Notes: generated from the sequence alone by a model not told the origin. A stretch of 64,000 nucleotides of DNA from Oikopleura dioica (GCA_907165135.1 CAJRAX010000007.1:62001-126000); one strand, 5' to 3'. Positions 20,931 to 33,918 are shown, counted from the stretch's first letter. Translations and numbers: made by a program.

Positions 20931-23638
20931 ATTTCTATGAACTGTTAATCATCTGAAAACGCCAAAAAACGCATCAGAATTTTTTTTAATTTTTTTTTGT
21001 ATTTTTATGAACTGTTAATCATCTAAAAACGCCAAAAAACGCATCAGAATTTTTCTTAATTTTTTTAATTTCTATTAATTTTTTATTTTTATGAATTGTA
21101 AATCATCTAATACGGCAAAAAACGCATCAGAATTTTTCACAATTTTTTTGTTTATTTCTATGAACTGTAAATCATCTGAAAACGCTCAAAATGGCATCAG
21201 AATTTTTCTTTATTTTTTTATTATTTTTATGAACTGTAAATCATCTGAAAACGCAAAAAAACGCATCAGAATTTTTCTTAATTTTTTTTTTTTATTATTT
21301 TTATGAACTGTAAATTATCTGAAAACGCCAAAAAACGCATCAGAATTTTTCTTAATTTTTTTATTATTTTTATGAACTGTAAATCATCTGAAAACGCAAA
21401 AAACGCATCAGAATTTTTATTTATTTATTTTTATTTTTATGAACTGTAAATCATCTGAAAACGCCAAAAAAAAACGCATCAGAATTTTTCTTAATTTTTT
21501 TCGATTTTTTTGAACTGTAAATTATCTGAAAACGCCAAAAACGCATCAGAATTTTTTAATTTTTTATTTTTATGAATTGTAAATCATCTGAAAACGCCAA
21601 AAACGCATCAGAATTTTTTAATTTTTTTATTTTTATGAATTGTTCATCATCTGAAAACGCGAAAAAACGCATCAGAATTTTTCTTAATTTTTTTTGATTT
21701 TTTGAACTGTTAATTATCTAAAAACGCCAAAAAACGCATCAGAAATTTTTTTTAATTTTTGTTTTTATTTTTTTGACTTGTAAATTATCTGAAAACGCCA
21801 AAAAACGCATCAGAATTTTTTTTTAATTTTTTTTTTTTTGAACTGTAAATTATCTGAAAACGCAAAAAACGCATCAGAATTTCTTTTTTTTTTTTTATGA
21901 ACTGTAAATAATCTGAAAACGCCAAAAACGCATCAGAATTTTTTTAATTTTTTATTTTGATGAATTGTAAATCATCTGAAAACGCCAAAAAACGCATCAG
22001 AATTTTTTTATTTTTTATTTTAATGAACTGTAAATCATCTGAAAACGCCAAAAAACGCATCAGAATTTTTCTATATTTTTTTTTATATTTTTATGAACTG
22101 TAAATCATCTGAAAACGCCAAAAAACGCATCAGAATTTTTTTTAATTTTTTTTTTTATTTTTATGAATTGTAAATCATCTAAAAACGCCAAAAAATGCAT
22201 AAGAATTTTGATAATTTTTTTTTTATTTTTATGAACTGTTAATCATCTGTAAACGCCAAAAAACGCATCAGAATTTTTTAAATTTTTTATTTTTATGAAC
22301 TGTAAATCATCTGAAAACGCCAAAAACGCATCAGAATTTTTCTTAATTTTTTCGATTTTTTGAACTGTAAATTATCTGAAAACGCCAAAAACGCATCAGA
22401 ATTTTTTAATTTTTTATTTTTATGAACTGTTAATCATCTGAAAACGCCAAAAAACGCATCAGAATTTTTCTTAATTTTTTCGATTTTTTGAACTGTAAAT
22501 TATCTGAAAACGCCAAAAAACGCATCAGAATTTTTTTTTATTTTTTTTTTATTTATTTGAACTGTAAATCATCTGAAAACGCCAAAAACGCATCAGAATT
22601 TTTCTTAATTTTTTCGATTTTTTGAACTGTAAATCATCTGAAAACGCCAAAAAACGCATCAGAATTTTTCTTTATTTTTTTTATATTTTTAAGAATTGTA
22701 AACCATCTGAAAACGCCAAAAAACGCATCAGAATTTATATTTATTTTTTCTTTATTTTTATGAACTGTAAATCATCTGAAAACGCAAAAAACGCATCAGA
22801 ATTTTTATTTTTTATTTTTATGAACTGTAAATCATCTTAAAACGCAAAAAACGCATCAGAATTTTTTTTTTTTTTATTTTTATGAACTGTAAATTATCTG
22901 AAAACGCCAAAAAACGCATCAGAATTTTTTTTAATTTTTTATTATTTTTATGAACTGTTAATCATCTAAAAACGCCAAAAAACGCATCAGAATTTTTCTT
23001 AATTTTTTTCGATTTTTTTAAACTGTCAATTATCTGAAAACGCCAAAAAATGCATCAGAATTTTTATTAATTTTTTTTTACTTTTATGAATTGTAAATCA
23101 TCTAATACGGCAAAAAACGCATCAGAATTTTTCTCAATTTCTTTATTATTTTTATGAACTGTAAATCATCTGAAAACGCAAAACAACGCATCAGAATTTT
23201 GATTAATTTTTTTTTTTTTTATGAACTGTAAATCATCTGAAAACGCCAAAAAACGCATCAGAATTTTTTTTTTTTTTTTTTTTTTTGAATTGTAAATCAT
23301 CTGAAAACGCCAAAAAACGCATCAGAATTTTTCTTAATTTTTTCGATTTTTTGAACTGTAAATTATCTGAAAACGCCAAAAACGCATCAGAATTTTTTTA
23401 TTTTTTATTTATTTGAACTGTAAATCATCTGAAAACGCCAAAAAACGCATCAGAATTTTTCTTAATTTTTTTCGATTTTTTTGAACTGTAAATCATCTGA
23501 AAACGCCAAAAAACGCATCAGAATTTTTCTTAATTTTTTTCGATTTTTTTGAACTGTAAATCATCTGAAAACGCCAAAAAACGCATCAGAATTTTTCTTT
23601 ATTTTTTTTATATTTTTAAGAATTGTAAACCATCTGAA
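20931..23638 (+). repeat. Satellite A, block 3
   Basis: It has the same monomers and higher-order markers (TAATACGGC at 21108 and 23103, about 2.0 kb apart). It begins with the right target duplication of element 2 (ATTTC) and ends with the left one of the element 3/4 tandem (CTGAA at 23634-23638). No gene is seen. Confidence 0.94.
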
Positions 23639-23976
23639 TGATACAATAGTGAAAAAATAAGGATAAAAAAAAAATTAATTCTATAATTCTTTTCACGGTT
23701 AAAATAAACTTCAAAGCCAGTCTCAAGATACTCTCCCCAAAAGTCACGATACTGTAAAAAGATAGCGTTTAATATCGCTCAAACCTTCTCCTCACGGTCA
23801 AATCATAATTCACTTGTAAATGATATGCTTGCGCTCATACGTTCAATCAGTGCTAGAACCATTATTGAACCTCTATGACAAGCGAGCTATCGATCGTTGG
23901 CTCTTCTGGAAAATGCTCTCATTATTTCAATCGGTTCGGGATTAAAATAAGCGGTTCTTCAGTCTAGGCATAATTT

Positions 23977-23990
23977 ACACGTACGCGTGT
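23977..23990 (+). promoter_or_regulatory. TACG-loop hairpin in element 3 LTR
   Basis: ACACG, loop TACG, CGTGT. The stem differs from that of elements 1 and 5 (TAACG/CGTTA) but pairs fully, and the loop is identical. Equivalent copies are near 31558 and 39146, and inverted in the element 6 LTR near 61480. Confidence 0.5.
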
Positions 23991-24457
23991 GTTGATAAAA
24001 ACTGTACATATTATTCGGTAACTATTTCATCCTAGCCGCTTATTCCCATTGTTTTATTGCTTCAAAAATTTCAAAATTGCTCTCATCTGCATGAAAAAAT
24101 CCGTTTTGCATGATCCAAATTTCATATTGAATATGCTCTTTATTATTATTCGAGAATAATTATTGCGCGCATGATTATTAAATTCGCATTTATTCGCTCA
24201 ATTATAATCCCTCGCTGTTCGAGGATTTATTCTCTTGATTCTAGTCTCATTACTGCACGATCTGACGACAACAACGACGAATGCGAGTTCTACCGCCTCG
24301 CCAACTCTTCAAAGACGACTTCAAAAGGCACTCCTGGGCGAGCCGGATGGCAAGCTTCTACAGCTGCAGATACTGGAGATCTTCGAGGTTCCTTATCTCC
24401 GATAAGGCTTGACGCAAAGTAATGAGTCCAATGAACCGCGTCAGTAACTGCCCGAAG

Positions 24458-24880
24458 GTGAGCCGAAGTACTTTTTCATATTTATACGCATTTATTTTAA
24501 TCTGTAATAATCTTTTAATTTAACTGTAATGCTTAATTTATTTGTTCTCTCTTTTCTCGTTGTTATAATGATTAACTGGCCTAATTATTATAATCATCTT
24601 TATTTGTGCTTTTTATTTACTTTGTTTTAAAATCTTTTCTATAATCCTGGAACGACTCAGCAGCGCAATACGCTTATTGGCGCCTTTAAACCCTTCACCT
24701 GTTCGCTCTTTAAAACGAAAAATTGCTTCGAGAACCCGGCTCAAGCTCAAGAAAAATGATCTGAAAAGATCGCAAAAATATTCATCCGGATGAACTTCAG
24801 CGAACTGTTTATTTTCAATTCATGAAAATCATGCTTTATTTGCGTGCGCCTATTATTATGTTTTTGTTTACGAATTGCAG
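24458..24880 (+). other. Possible leader intron in LTR a
   Basis: AAG|GTGAGC at 24457/24458 is a good 5' splice-site match. A pyrimidine-rich stretch ending CGAATTGCAG at 24880 is a good 3' site. Splicing here would shorten the 5' leader by 423 bases. This is inference from consensus only. Confidence 0.2.
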
Positions 24881-25043
24881 CTGCGCTAAAAGATGCATTT
24901 CGCTCACCGCCAAAATATCCTCAGACTTACAATAAACTCCCAACAAGCGAAAGCTTTCAATTTTTATCGAATTATTTGCAGGGAAAATTAATTAGTGTTA
25001 GAAAAATTTTAATTGCAATCAACGAAGAGACCTCGATTGTATC

Positions 25044-26293
25044 ATGGCGAGCACAGAGACCACGAACCCACAACAGAAGCCACCAAATTGTAAGTCCCCG
25101 GTAGAATGGTTAAATAGCTCAACCCTTTTCTGTGTCGCCCCAGGGCAGAAATTTCTGAAAGATATGAAATTTTTTGAAATGTCTCTCTTGAAGGAAGAAA
25201 TCTCTGACCGGATAAATAGAGCAAAATGGATCTTTGAATCGTCGATAAAAGCCCATTCTCCTGATAATAAGACAGAGCTTTTGCGACAGTTTGAGAGACA
25301 AGCAGGTTCTTTTATCATGAGTTGCTGCGGGATCAAGTTCTTTCAGGAGCACGGCGAGGAAATTTCTTGCCTTGAGTCGGCACAAGAAAAATTAGAATTT
25401 ATTACCGGTTTTTTTCGAAGAAGAATCGCCTGAAATAAGAGTCCAAAGAGCTAAAGAGAAACTCGAATCTCTCGTGCGCCGTATCGACTCATCTGAAAGT
25501 TTTGCTTCATTTTATAAAAGGATAAAAGCGTGCGCGGCTCTTATTTCAAGCGAAAAAATCGCCCAAGATTATATAATATAATATAATTTATATTGCTTCA
25601 GAAAAATTTAAGGGTAGCATTTCACCGGATAACGCATCGTTTTTACGGGATAATTTAAAAATGAAGGAGTCATGTGAGGCTATCGCACAATTTTTGGACA
25701 GTAGAGGGCGCCACGTGAAACCGAAACCTACAGCCGATATCGCCCAAATTCAAGTTGAGAGTCAGATTTCAAAGTTGATGGATAACCAGGCAGTCCTTAT
25801 CGCCAAACAAGCCAAAAATTTTGAATCAGCTGTTCAAGCCATCGAGGCTCGCGCAGAGAAAAATACAGCGGAATTACTTGACCAGATTAAAAATTTGACT
25901 TCTGAAATCTGTGCGCTCAAAATCGAAAAGCCTTCTTTTTTGCCTTCACAAGGGTTTCATCCTCAAAATCGTTTTATTGCCCCAAATCAAGGCCCATTCC
26001 AACCTCAATTTACTAACCCGAGTCCCCCCTTTTTCCGGCCGCGCAACCCCTACGCTCAGCAACGCTTTCCGGCCGGCCAGGGCCAACAAGGTCCCCGCCC
26101 TTCTATCGCTAGATATTGCCGCTTTTGTCAGACAAACGATCATTTCCGCAGTAATTGCCCTTATGTTACTTGCTTCGGATGTAATCAAAAAGGCCACATG
26201 CAAAATAATTGCCCTCTCAATAACGGTCAAGCTCAAAACGCGCCTCAGCCCCGTTTTTCTGCCCCACAAGGTCCAAGAGCTTCTTTAAACTAA
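25044..26293 (+). pseudogene. gag: Gag polyprotein of element 3 (two frameshifts)
   Basis: The ATG at 25044 uses the last LTR base. The protein begins MASTETTNPQQ and has a capsid-like helical region, a coiled-coil-like stretch (about 50 residues before the linker), a P/Q/F-rich linker and two zinc knuckles, CRFCQTNDHFRSNC and CFGCNQKGHMQNNC. Breaks: a T7 run at 25409-25415 (element 4 has T6), and a TATAA-repeat stretch at about 25570-25590 that stops the frame and is shared with element 4. Downstream, ASEKFKGSISPDNASFLRD continues the homology in another frame. It ends TCT TTA AAC TAA. Confidence 0.85.
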
Positions 26294-26334
26294 ATAATGG
26301 TAGCCATTTAGGCCAGAATGAACTACCAATTATT
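26284..26334 (+). promoter_or_regulatory. -1 ribosomal frameshift signal, element 3
   Basis: T TTA AAC (26284-26290) touches the gag TAA. AATAATGGTAG (26293-26303) pairs with CTACCAATTATT (26323-26334), 11 bp with one bulged base. Pol continues in the -1 frame through LNNGSHLGQNELPI, which aligns with elements 1 and 5. Confidence 0.82.
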
Positions 26335-29300
26335 TCAATAAATTCTAATTCACTTGCTCAGGTCGGAGATCATTTTTACGTCAATGCTTCTGTATTTAAT
26401 TCTGACGTCGTTTTCTTAGTTGATACGGGTTCCCAAGTTTGTACTATACAGAAAAAATTCGTTCCATCCGATTGTAAAATTGAAAAATCGTTTCTCCACG
26501 TCAATTCGTATAATAATAGTCCAGTAGAAATCGAAGGAATTATAGAAGCTAAAATTATGATAAATAACGAAAATTGGGGCCGTACTTGGCTTCTCGTGGT
26601 TCCAAATAATTTTACGTCGATCTTAGGCTCTAATTTTTTGGAAGGAAACAATGTTCTTCTCAATCTAAAACGTCGAAAAATGATTCAAGCAGGCCCAATC
26701 GAACGTCATACGCATCTCGTTTCTAATTCAAAGGCCCCAAATATCGCTTCTGTTTCTGATATTAATAATTGTTACAATGCTGTCTCTACTCAATCGTTTA
26801 CGTTTAAAGCAAAAACCGAAACACTAATGGATTTGGAAGTAATCGGGCTAGATAAATCGTGTTCCTTGTTACTTGATGAGAGTGCGTTGAAAGGATCAAA
26901 ATTGGAGATTATTCCTTCAATACAAACTGTGGATAAAGATGAAAAACGCTTCACAATCTTAGTCATAAATTCAACTGACGCTAGTATAAAAATTCCTCGA
27001 GGTACAGTCTTCGCTAAATTGCAGCAAGCGGCTCAAATTTCAAATGTCGGTGCTAGTAGTTCTCAAACCTTTGAATCAATTTTGAGTAAAATAAAAATCG
27101 GAGACATTCCAGCTGAATATGTGGAAGAATTTTTGACCTTCTTCGCCAGTATCTATTCCTTTTTCTTGATGAAGATGATTGCTTGCCTCCTGCAAAAATT
27201 GGTGAATTCTCTATTAACACGGGCGATCATCCGCCAGTTTGTTCCGCACCGTATCGGACAGCATACAGTTTGAGACCCGTTCTTAAAAACATTTTGGACG
27301 TCTACGAAAACCACGGAACAATCGAAAAATCAAATAGTCCTTGGAATAGCCCCTTGCTTTTAGTAGCTAAAAAGTCTGGTGATTGGAGGCTTGTGATAGA
27401 TTTTCGAAAGTTGAACGCAGTTACAGTCCAAGCTAATTATCCACTTCCGAACCTTGAAGATTCGCTAAATTATCTCGCCGATAGTTCTATTTATAGCGTT
27501 GTCGATTTGTTCAAAGGTTTCCATCAGCTTCCGATCGAGGAGTCATCGAAGGAGAAAACCGCGTTTTCATGTGAATTCGGGCAGTACCAATTCAAAAGGA
27601 TGCCTATGGGAACGCGGAATTCTCCTTCACATTTTGCTCGAGTAATGGATCAAGTTCTAGAGGGTATTCCAAGAACAGCCATAACCGCATATTTAGACGA
27701 TCTTATTGTTCATGCTCCTGATTTTCGAACTCATCTGGATAATTTGAAAAAATTGTTTAAAACTCTTGCTGTCTATTCGCTAAGATTAAACGCTCGTAAA
27801 GCGGTCTTCTGTGTAAAAAAGGTTGTTTTTCTTGGATTCGAAGTCAAGAATGGTTGTATACGACCATCGCAATCAAGAGTGGAAGCAATTCGTGAGAGAG
27901 GAATCCCGAGAGACAGAGACGAAGCGATAAGTTTATTTGGGGCACTTTCGAGCCATAGACGTTTTATCGAAAATTTCGCAGAGATTGCGTTGCCAATCTC
28001 AAAAACTTATCGTGGAAGATTTTCTTGGACAGATGAAGCGACAGAAGCGCTAGAAAATCTTAAAAATATAATTTGCAAAAAAGCTTTGGAACTTTCTCTT
28101 CCAAAGAAAAATTGCCGTTTCGTTGTTGAGTCAGATGCTTCAGATTCTGGCTACGGTGGCTGTTTGTCTATTTGTACTACTCCCCTTCTTCTGCATGATC
28201 ATAATGAAAATTGTCTACGTCCTATCGCTTATCATTCAGCGAATTTTTCCGATTGTCAAAAACGCTACGTGACCGTCGAAAAAGAGCTTTTTAGCGGCAT
28301 GTCTTGCATGGAGCGTTGGGCCCCATATCTCTTGTTTACTGAGTTTGACTGGATCGTCGATAATAGCTGTCTCAAATTCATTAATACACTCAAAACGCAA
28401 AATCGCAAAATTCAGAGATGGATAGCGAATATCCAAAGTTTTAATTATAAACCGATTCAAAAACGATCTCGGGATATGAAAATAAGCGATTACCTTAGCC
28501 GACCAAATAATTTCGCGGAGAAACCTCAAATCAACCAAATTTCCTTCTCGGAAAAAGACTTTATTCATTTTCAAAAATTAGATCCTATTTTGGAGCAGAT
28601 TTTTAAATTTATCAACATAAATCGATGGCCTAACTCAACGTCTGATTCCAAGCTCGCTTTTTACCGTTTGTACCGCGATAAATTTGTTATTCAAAAGGAT
28701 GGCTCTCTTACGCTTGTTGATCTTCTTGGAAAAACCCGAATTTGCGTTCCGGACGCGCTTGAGAATGAATTAATTTCAAATTATCATGTTAACTCAGGCC
28801 ATGACGGCATGGATATTTGTTTGCAGAAGCTGTCAACAAAATATATTTGGCCAAATATGCGCGAATCTATTTCTGAATTTATAAGACGCTGTGTTCACTG
28901 TCAGACTTGTAAGCCAAATACTCATCCAAATCGTCCTCCGCAGGGAAAAAGTGAAACTCCTTCGGCCCCATTTCAAAATTTTGCTATCGATTTGATTGGC
29001 CCACTTCGCCCAACTGACAATGGCAATCAGTATTGTTTGACTGCGATTGATCTTTTTTCAAAAAAAGTTTACGCTGAGCCTTTGACATCAAAAACAAAAA
29101 TTGAAGTATTAGAAAAATTCAAGCGCATTATTTTTACGATCCCACATATGCCAGAAGGAGTGCTAAGCGATAATGGCGGTGAATTTTCGGCAGTTGCGAA
29201 ATTTTTAATGGAAAAAGGAGTAAAACATAAACTAAGCCCACCGCGACATCCACAATCTAACGGTTGTATCGAAAACGCTAATCGTACTATAAAATCACGT

Positions 29301-31095
29301 CTTCGAGCAAGTTGCAATATGAATAACTGGGACTTGTTTCTTTATCAAGCGATTCACGGAATAAATAGCAGTGTTCATTCCGTTTCTAAGTTTAGCCCTT
29401 TTCAAATTGAGACAGGACTTGCGGAAGCCCATAATCCTAACGACCCGCTTTTTCGTAAATACGGTCAAAGAATTAATATTGCTTTCGATGAAATTAAAGA
29501 AAAAATTGATAAGGAAAAAACAACGAGGTTGGAAAAATTTAAAAATGATAAATTTATTGAATACGAGATTGGTCAAAAGTTTTGATTAAAAATTTTAACG
29601 CTTCGTATCCGCCCTTTATTGGACCATATACAATTACAAATAAATCCCCGACTGGCACTTGGTATGACCTCAAAAATTTAAAAACGGGTAGGGAATACAG
29701 AAGACACGGAATTGATATGCGAAAGTTCTATGAGCCCCTGGTCGAGCCTGGAAATTTTTTGAATAATGAAACGCGCAAAATCAGTAATTCCAACCTTGAA
29801 ACTTGTTCTGGAATTCCTGTTTTTCAACCAAAATTTGGACTAGAATTAGAATCTGAGAATGAAAATATAGGTTGTTTTTCAGCCGTTTACCCAGAAAAAC
29901 GTTCGATTGAGCAAAGTCCTCATTCAATAAACCAAGAGCTTTCAAATGAAGCGAATTCATGTGAGGAAATTGCCCAGTCCGGTCCCGAGATTTCTCAAAA
30001 TGACAATTTTTCTGAATGCAAAAGTTCATCGGAGTCGGAATCTTCGGAATCTATGGCCAAAGCGCAAAGCACAAGCTCAGATTCAACCTTTGAAATTGAT
30101 CAGAATATTCCTGCCCCGATGGACCCACTTCTTAAACTAAAAACACCAAAAAGACCCGAATCATGTAGACCAAAATCCGCTAAAAAATTAACCGATTTTT
30201 CTGATAATTCCGAAATAGATCATGAGTCGGAACTCAGACCTTTCGAAGTGGAAGACGCTGAGGTAGATAACATATCAAAAAATGACACTTTGGCGTCTCC
30301 CATTCCGAATGGTAATATTTTTCATGTGGTAAAAACGCCCGATAGTAGTCCTGCAAAAAACCATTCGAGTTTAGATAATCATAATTTAGAGCACATAACT
30401 GAAACCGAGACTCGACTAAATATTGAAAATAACACGCCCGATTTAACAAGTTTTGACGAATTAAACGTTAGTCATAATCCACTAAAACGCGTTCGAGAAT
30501 CTTCTAAAGACTCCATTTCAACACCACAGAAAGTACATATTTTGGACAGCAATAATTTTGAAATAGCTCTTCAAACGAAAGAAAATTCCCCTGATATTAA
30601 CAATATGGATTTTTCGATTCAGATAAAATTGGAAAATGAAAATCAAGAGTTGTTTGAATTGTTCGAAGCTAAATACGAGCAGATCAAACAAAATATGGCT
30701 GTAGAAAGAGGAATTTTTTGTAAACTGAGCGAATTGTCGATTCTTATGCTCAGATTCATTAGTCATAAATTCAAACTAAATGATAACAATGAAAACGCAG
30801 CTGAATTACGAATAAAAATAAGGGATCACATCAACAAAAATTTTGCCAACTGGAAAAAATCATCGAATGGAGAATATCTATTTTATGGTGTTTTCATGGT
30901 TCTAAAACCGACTAAACTTAGCGATTTAAATAAAACAGAGCTGAAGGCTCTTGCGGTTTTTATAATATTCAAAATATTTTTCATCTTCGCAAAGCCGAAA
31001 TGGAGGCCATAATCGAATAATATTTTTCCAGCAATTTTCCAAATCATGAGCGAGTTGATAATGAGCTTTTATTTAGTCCTGACACGGAAGTATAA
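26290..31095 (+). pseudogene. pol: Pol polyprotein of element 3 (three frameshifts plus early terminal stop)
   Basis: Protease (FLVDTGSQVCT), reverse transcriptase (VIDFRKLNAV, AYLDDLIVHA), RNase H (ESDASDSGYGG), integrase (YHVNSGHDG to RRCVHC finger; AIDLIGPL, LSDNGGEF, GCIENANRT), GPY module (FIGPYTITNK), Ser/Glu linker, LKRVRESSKDS and SAP-like modules. The active-site motif is YLDD where elements 1, 2 and 5 have YMDD. Breaks, each one base short of element 4: T5 at 27130-27134, A4 at 29575-29578 and T5 at 30957-30961. A TAA at 31018-31020, shared with elements 4 and 6, comes before the conserved end (FPNHERVDNELLFSP, stop 31093-31095). The 4806-base length fits three losses. No ATG precedes the protease. 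Confidence 0.88.
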
Positions 31096-31174
31096 ATTTT
31101 TCTTTCGCTAGGGTAGCTCGAGACAGAAGTTATTTTAATCATCTTTTAAGAGAATTATACCGTTGATCACTGTC

Positions 31175-31219
31175 AAAAAAAAGGAAGAAAAATAGTTCCA
31201 GACCCGTAAGTGGTCACAG
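31175..31219 (+). promoter_or_regulatory. 3' LTR-proximal region of element 3
   Basis: A purine run (31175-31195, A8 then GGAAGAAAAATAG) lies about 25 bases from the LTR. GTGGTCACAG (31210-31219) touches the LTR start, as in elements 2, 4 and 6. Which of the two primes plus-strand synthesis is unclear. The element 4 copy is at 38764-38807. Confidence 0.45.
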
Positions 31220-32629
31220 TGATACAATAGTGAAAAAATAAGGATAAAAAAAAAATTAATTCTATAATTCTTTTCACGGTTAAAATAAACTTCAAAGCCA
31301 GTCTCAAGATACTCTCCCCAAAAGTCACGATACTGTAAAAAGATAGCGTTTAATATCGCTCAAACCTTCTCCTCACGGTCAAATCATAATTCACTTGTAA
31401 ATGATATGCTTGCGCTCATACGTTCAATCAGTGCTAGAACCATTATTGAACCTCTATGACAAGCGAGCTATCGATCGTTGGCTCTTCTGGAAAATGCTCT
31501 CATTATTTCAATCGGTTCGGGATTAAAATAAGCGGTTCTTCAGTCTAGGCATAATTTACACGTACGCGTGTGTTGATAAAAACTGTACATATTATTCGGT
31601 AACTATTTCATCCTAGCCGCTTATTCCCATTGTTTTATTGCTTCAAAAAATTTCAAAATTGCTCTCATCTGCATGAAAAAAAAATCCGTTTTGCATGATC
31701 CAAATTTCATATTGAATATGCTCTTTATTATTATTCGAGAATAATTATTGCGCGCATGATTATTAAATTCGCATTTATTCGCTCAATTATAATCCCTCGC
31801 TGTTCGAGGATTTATTCTCTTGATTCTAGTCTCATTACTGCACGATCTGACGACAACAACGACGAATGCGAGTTCTACCGCCTCGCCAACTCTTCAAAGA
31901 CGACTTCAAAAGGCACTCCTGGGCGAGCCGGATGGCAAGCTTCTACAGCTGCAGATACTGGAGATCTTCGAGGTTCCTTATCTCCGATAAGGCTTGACGC
32001 AAAGTAATGAGTCCAATGAACCGCGTCAGTAACTGCCCGAAGGTGAGCCGAAGTACTTTTTCATATTTATACGCATTTATTTTAATCTGTAATAATCTTT
32101 TAATTTAACTGTAATGCTTAATTTATTTGTTCTCTCTTTTCTCGTTGTTATAATGATTAACTGGCCTAATTATTATAATCATCTTTATTTGTGCTTTTTA
32201 TTTACTTTGTTTTAAAATCTTTTCTATAATCCTGGAACGACTCAGCAGCGCAATACGCTTATTGGCGCCTTTAAACCCTTCACCTGTTCGCTCTTTAAAA
32301 CGAAAAATTGCTTCGAGAACCCGGCTCAAGCTCAAGAAAAATGATCTGAAAAGATCGCAAAAATATTCATCCGGATGAACTTCAGCGAACTGTTTATTTT
32401 CAATTCATGAAAATCATGCTTTATTTGCGTGCGCCTATTATTATGTTTTTGTTTACGAATTGCAGCTGCGCTAAAAGATGCATTTCGCTCACCGCCAAAA
32501 TATCCTCAGACTTACAATAAACTCCCAACAAGCGAAAGCTTTCAATTTTTATCGAATTATTTGCAGGGAAAATTAATTAGTGTTAGAAAAATTTTAATTG
32601 CAATCAACGAAGAGACCTCGATTGTATCA
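31220..32629 (+). repeat. LTR b (shared middle LTR)
   Basis: It is 1410 bp and serves as 3' LTR of element 3 and 5' LTR of element 4. It is flanked by GTGGTCACAG on the left and by the primer-binding site TGGCGAGCACAG on the right, with no target duplication. Confidence 0.95.
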
Positions 32630-33877
32630 TGGCGAGCACAGAGACCACGAACCCACAACAGAAGCCACCAAATTGTAAGTCCCCGGTAGAATGGTTAAAT
32701 AGCTCAACCCTTTTCTGTGTCGCCCCAGGGCAGAAATTTCTGAAAGATATGAAATTTTTTGAAATGTCTCTCTTGAAGGAAGAAATCTCTGACCGGATAA
32801 ATAGAGCAAAATGGATCTTTGAATCGTCGATAAAAGCCCATTCTCCTGATAATAAGACAGAGCTTTTGCGACAGTTTGAGAGACAAGCAGGTTCTTTTAT
32901 CATGAGTTGCTGCGGGATCAAGTTCTTTCAGGAGCACGGCGAGGAAATTTCTTGCCTTGAGTCGGCACAAGAAAAATTAGAATTTATTACCGGTTTTTTC
33001 GAAGAAGAATCGCCTGAAATAAGAGTCCAAAGAGCTAAAGAGAAACTCGAATCTCTCGTGCGCCGTATCGACTCATCTGAAAGTTTTGCTTCATTTTATA
33101 AAAGGATAAAAGCGTGCGCGGCTCTTATTTCAAGCGAAAAAATCGCCCAAGATTATATAATATAATATAATTTATATTGCTTCAGAAAAATTTAAGGGTA
33201 GCATTTCACCGGATAACGCATCGTTTTTACGGGATAATTTAAAAATGAAGGAGTCATGTGAGGCTATCGCACAATTTTTGGACAGTAGAGGGCGCCACGT
33301 GAAACCGAAACCTACAGCCGATATCGCCCAAATTCAAGTTGAGAGTCAGATTTCAAAGTTGATGGATAACCAGGCAGTCCTTATCGCCAAACAAGCCAAA
33401 AATTTTGAATCAGCTGTTCAAGCCATCGAGGCTCGCGCAGAGAAAAATACAGCGGAATTACTTGACCAGATTAAAAATTTGACTTCTGAAATCTGTGCGC
33501 TCAAAATCGAAAAGCCTTCTTTTTTGCCTTCACAAGGGTTTCATCCTCAAAATCGTTTTATTGCCCCAAATCAAGGCCCATTCCAACCTCAATTTACTAA
33601 CCCGAGTCCCCCCTTTTTCCGGCCGCGCAACCCCTACGCTCAGCAACGCTTTCCGGCCGGCCAGGGCCAACAAGGTCCCCGCCCTTCTATCGCTAGATAT
33701 TGCCGCTTTTGTCAGACAAACGATCATTTCCGCAGTAATTGCCCTTATGTTACTTGCTTCGGATGTAATCAAAAAGGCCACATGCAAAATAATTGCCCTC
33801 TCAATAACGGTCAAGCTCAAAACGCGCCTCAGCCCCGTTTTTCTGCCCCACAAGGTCCAAGAGCTTCTTTAAACTAA
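32629..33877 (+). pseudogene. gag: Gag polyprotein of element 4 (one shared frameshift)
   Basis: It is the same protein as in element 3 but with the T6 run at 32994-32999, so the first 178 codons are open. It stops in the TATAA-repeat stretch (about 33151-33170) exactly as element 3 does. Homology resumes in a different frame and runs through a coiled-coil-like part, a proline-rich linker and two zinc knuckles to TCT TTA AAC TAA. The total, 1249 bases, is one over a multiple of three. Because both copies share this break, it predates the tandem duplication or is a systematic sequencing artefact of the TA-rich stretch. Confidence 0.85.
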
Positions 33878-33918
33878 ATAATGGTAGCCATTTAGGCCAG
33901 AATGAACTACCAATTATT
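33868..33918 (+). promoter_or_regulatory. -1 ribosomal frameshift signal, element 4
   Basis: T TTA AAC (33868-33874), then stem arms 33877-33887 and 33907-33918. It is identical in layout to the element 3 copy. Confidence 0.82.

Larger units (their letters stand above)
23639..25044 (+). repeat. LTR a (5' LTR of element 3)
   Basis: It is 1406 bp, begins TGATACAATAG and ends CGATTGTATCA, giving a 9-bp terminal inverted repeat. A TACG hairpin is at 23977-23990. Hairpins CCTCG/CGAGG (near 24212) and CCTTATC/GATAAGG (near 24392) lie in the leader. The open frames inside (for example 24171-24422) have no counterpart in the other lineages and are not called. Confidence 0.95.

Noticed and set aside
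24171-24422. 83-codon frame in the element 3 LTR (also 31756-32007, 39344-39595, complement 61034-61285)
   Set aside because: It is present only because the LTR is repeated. It spans a leader hairpin and has no counterpart in the other lineages.
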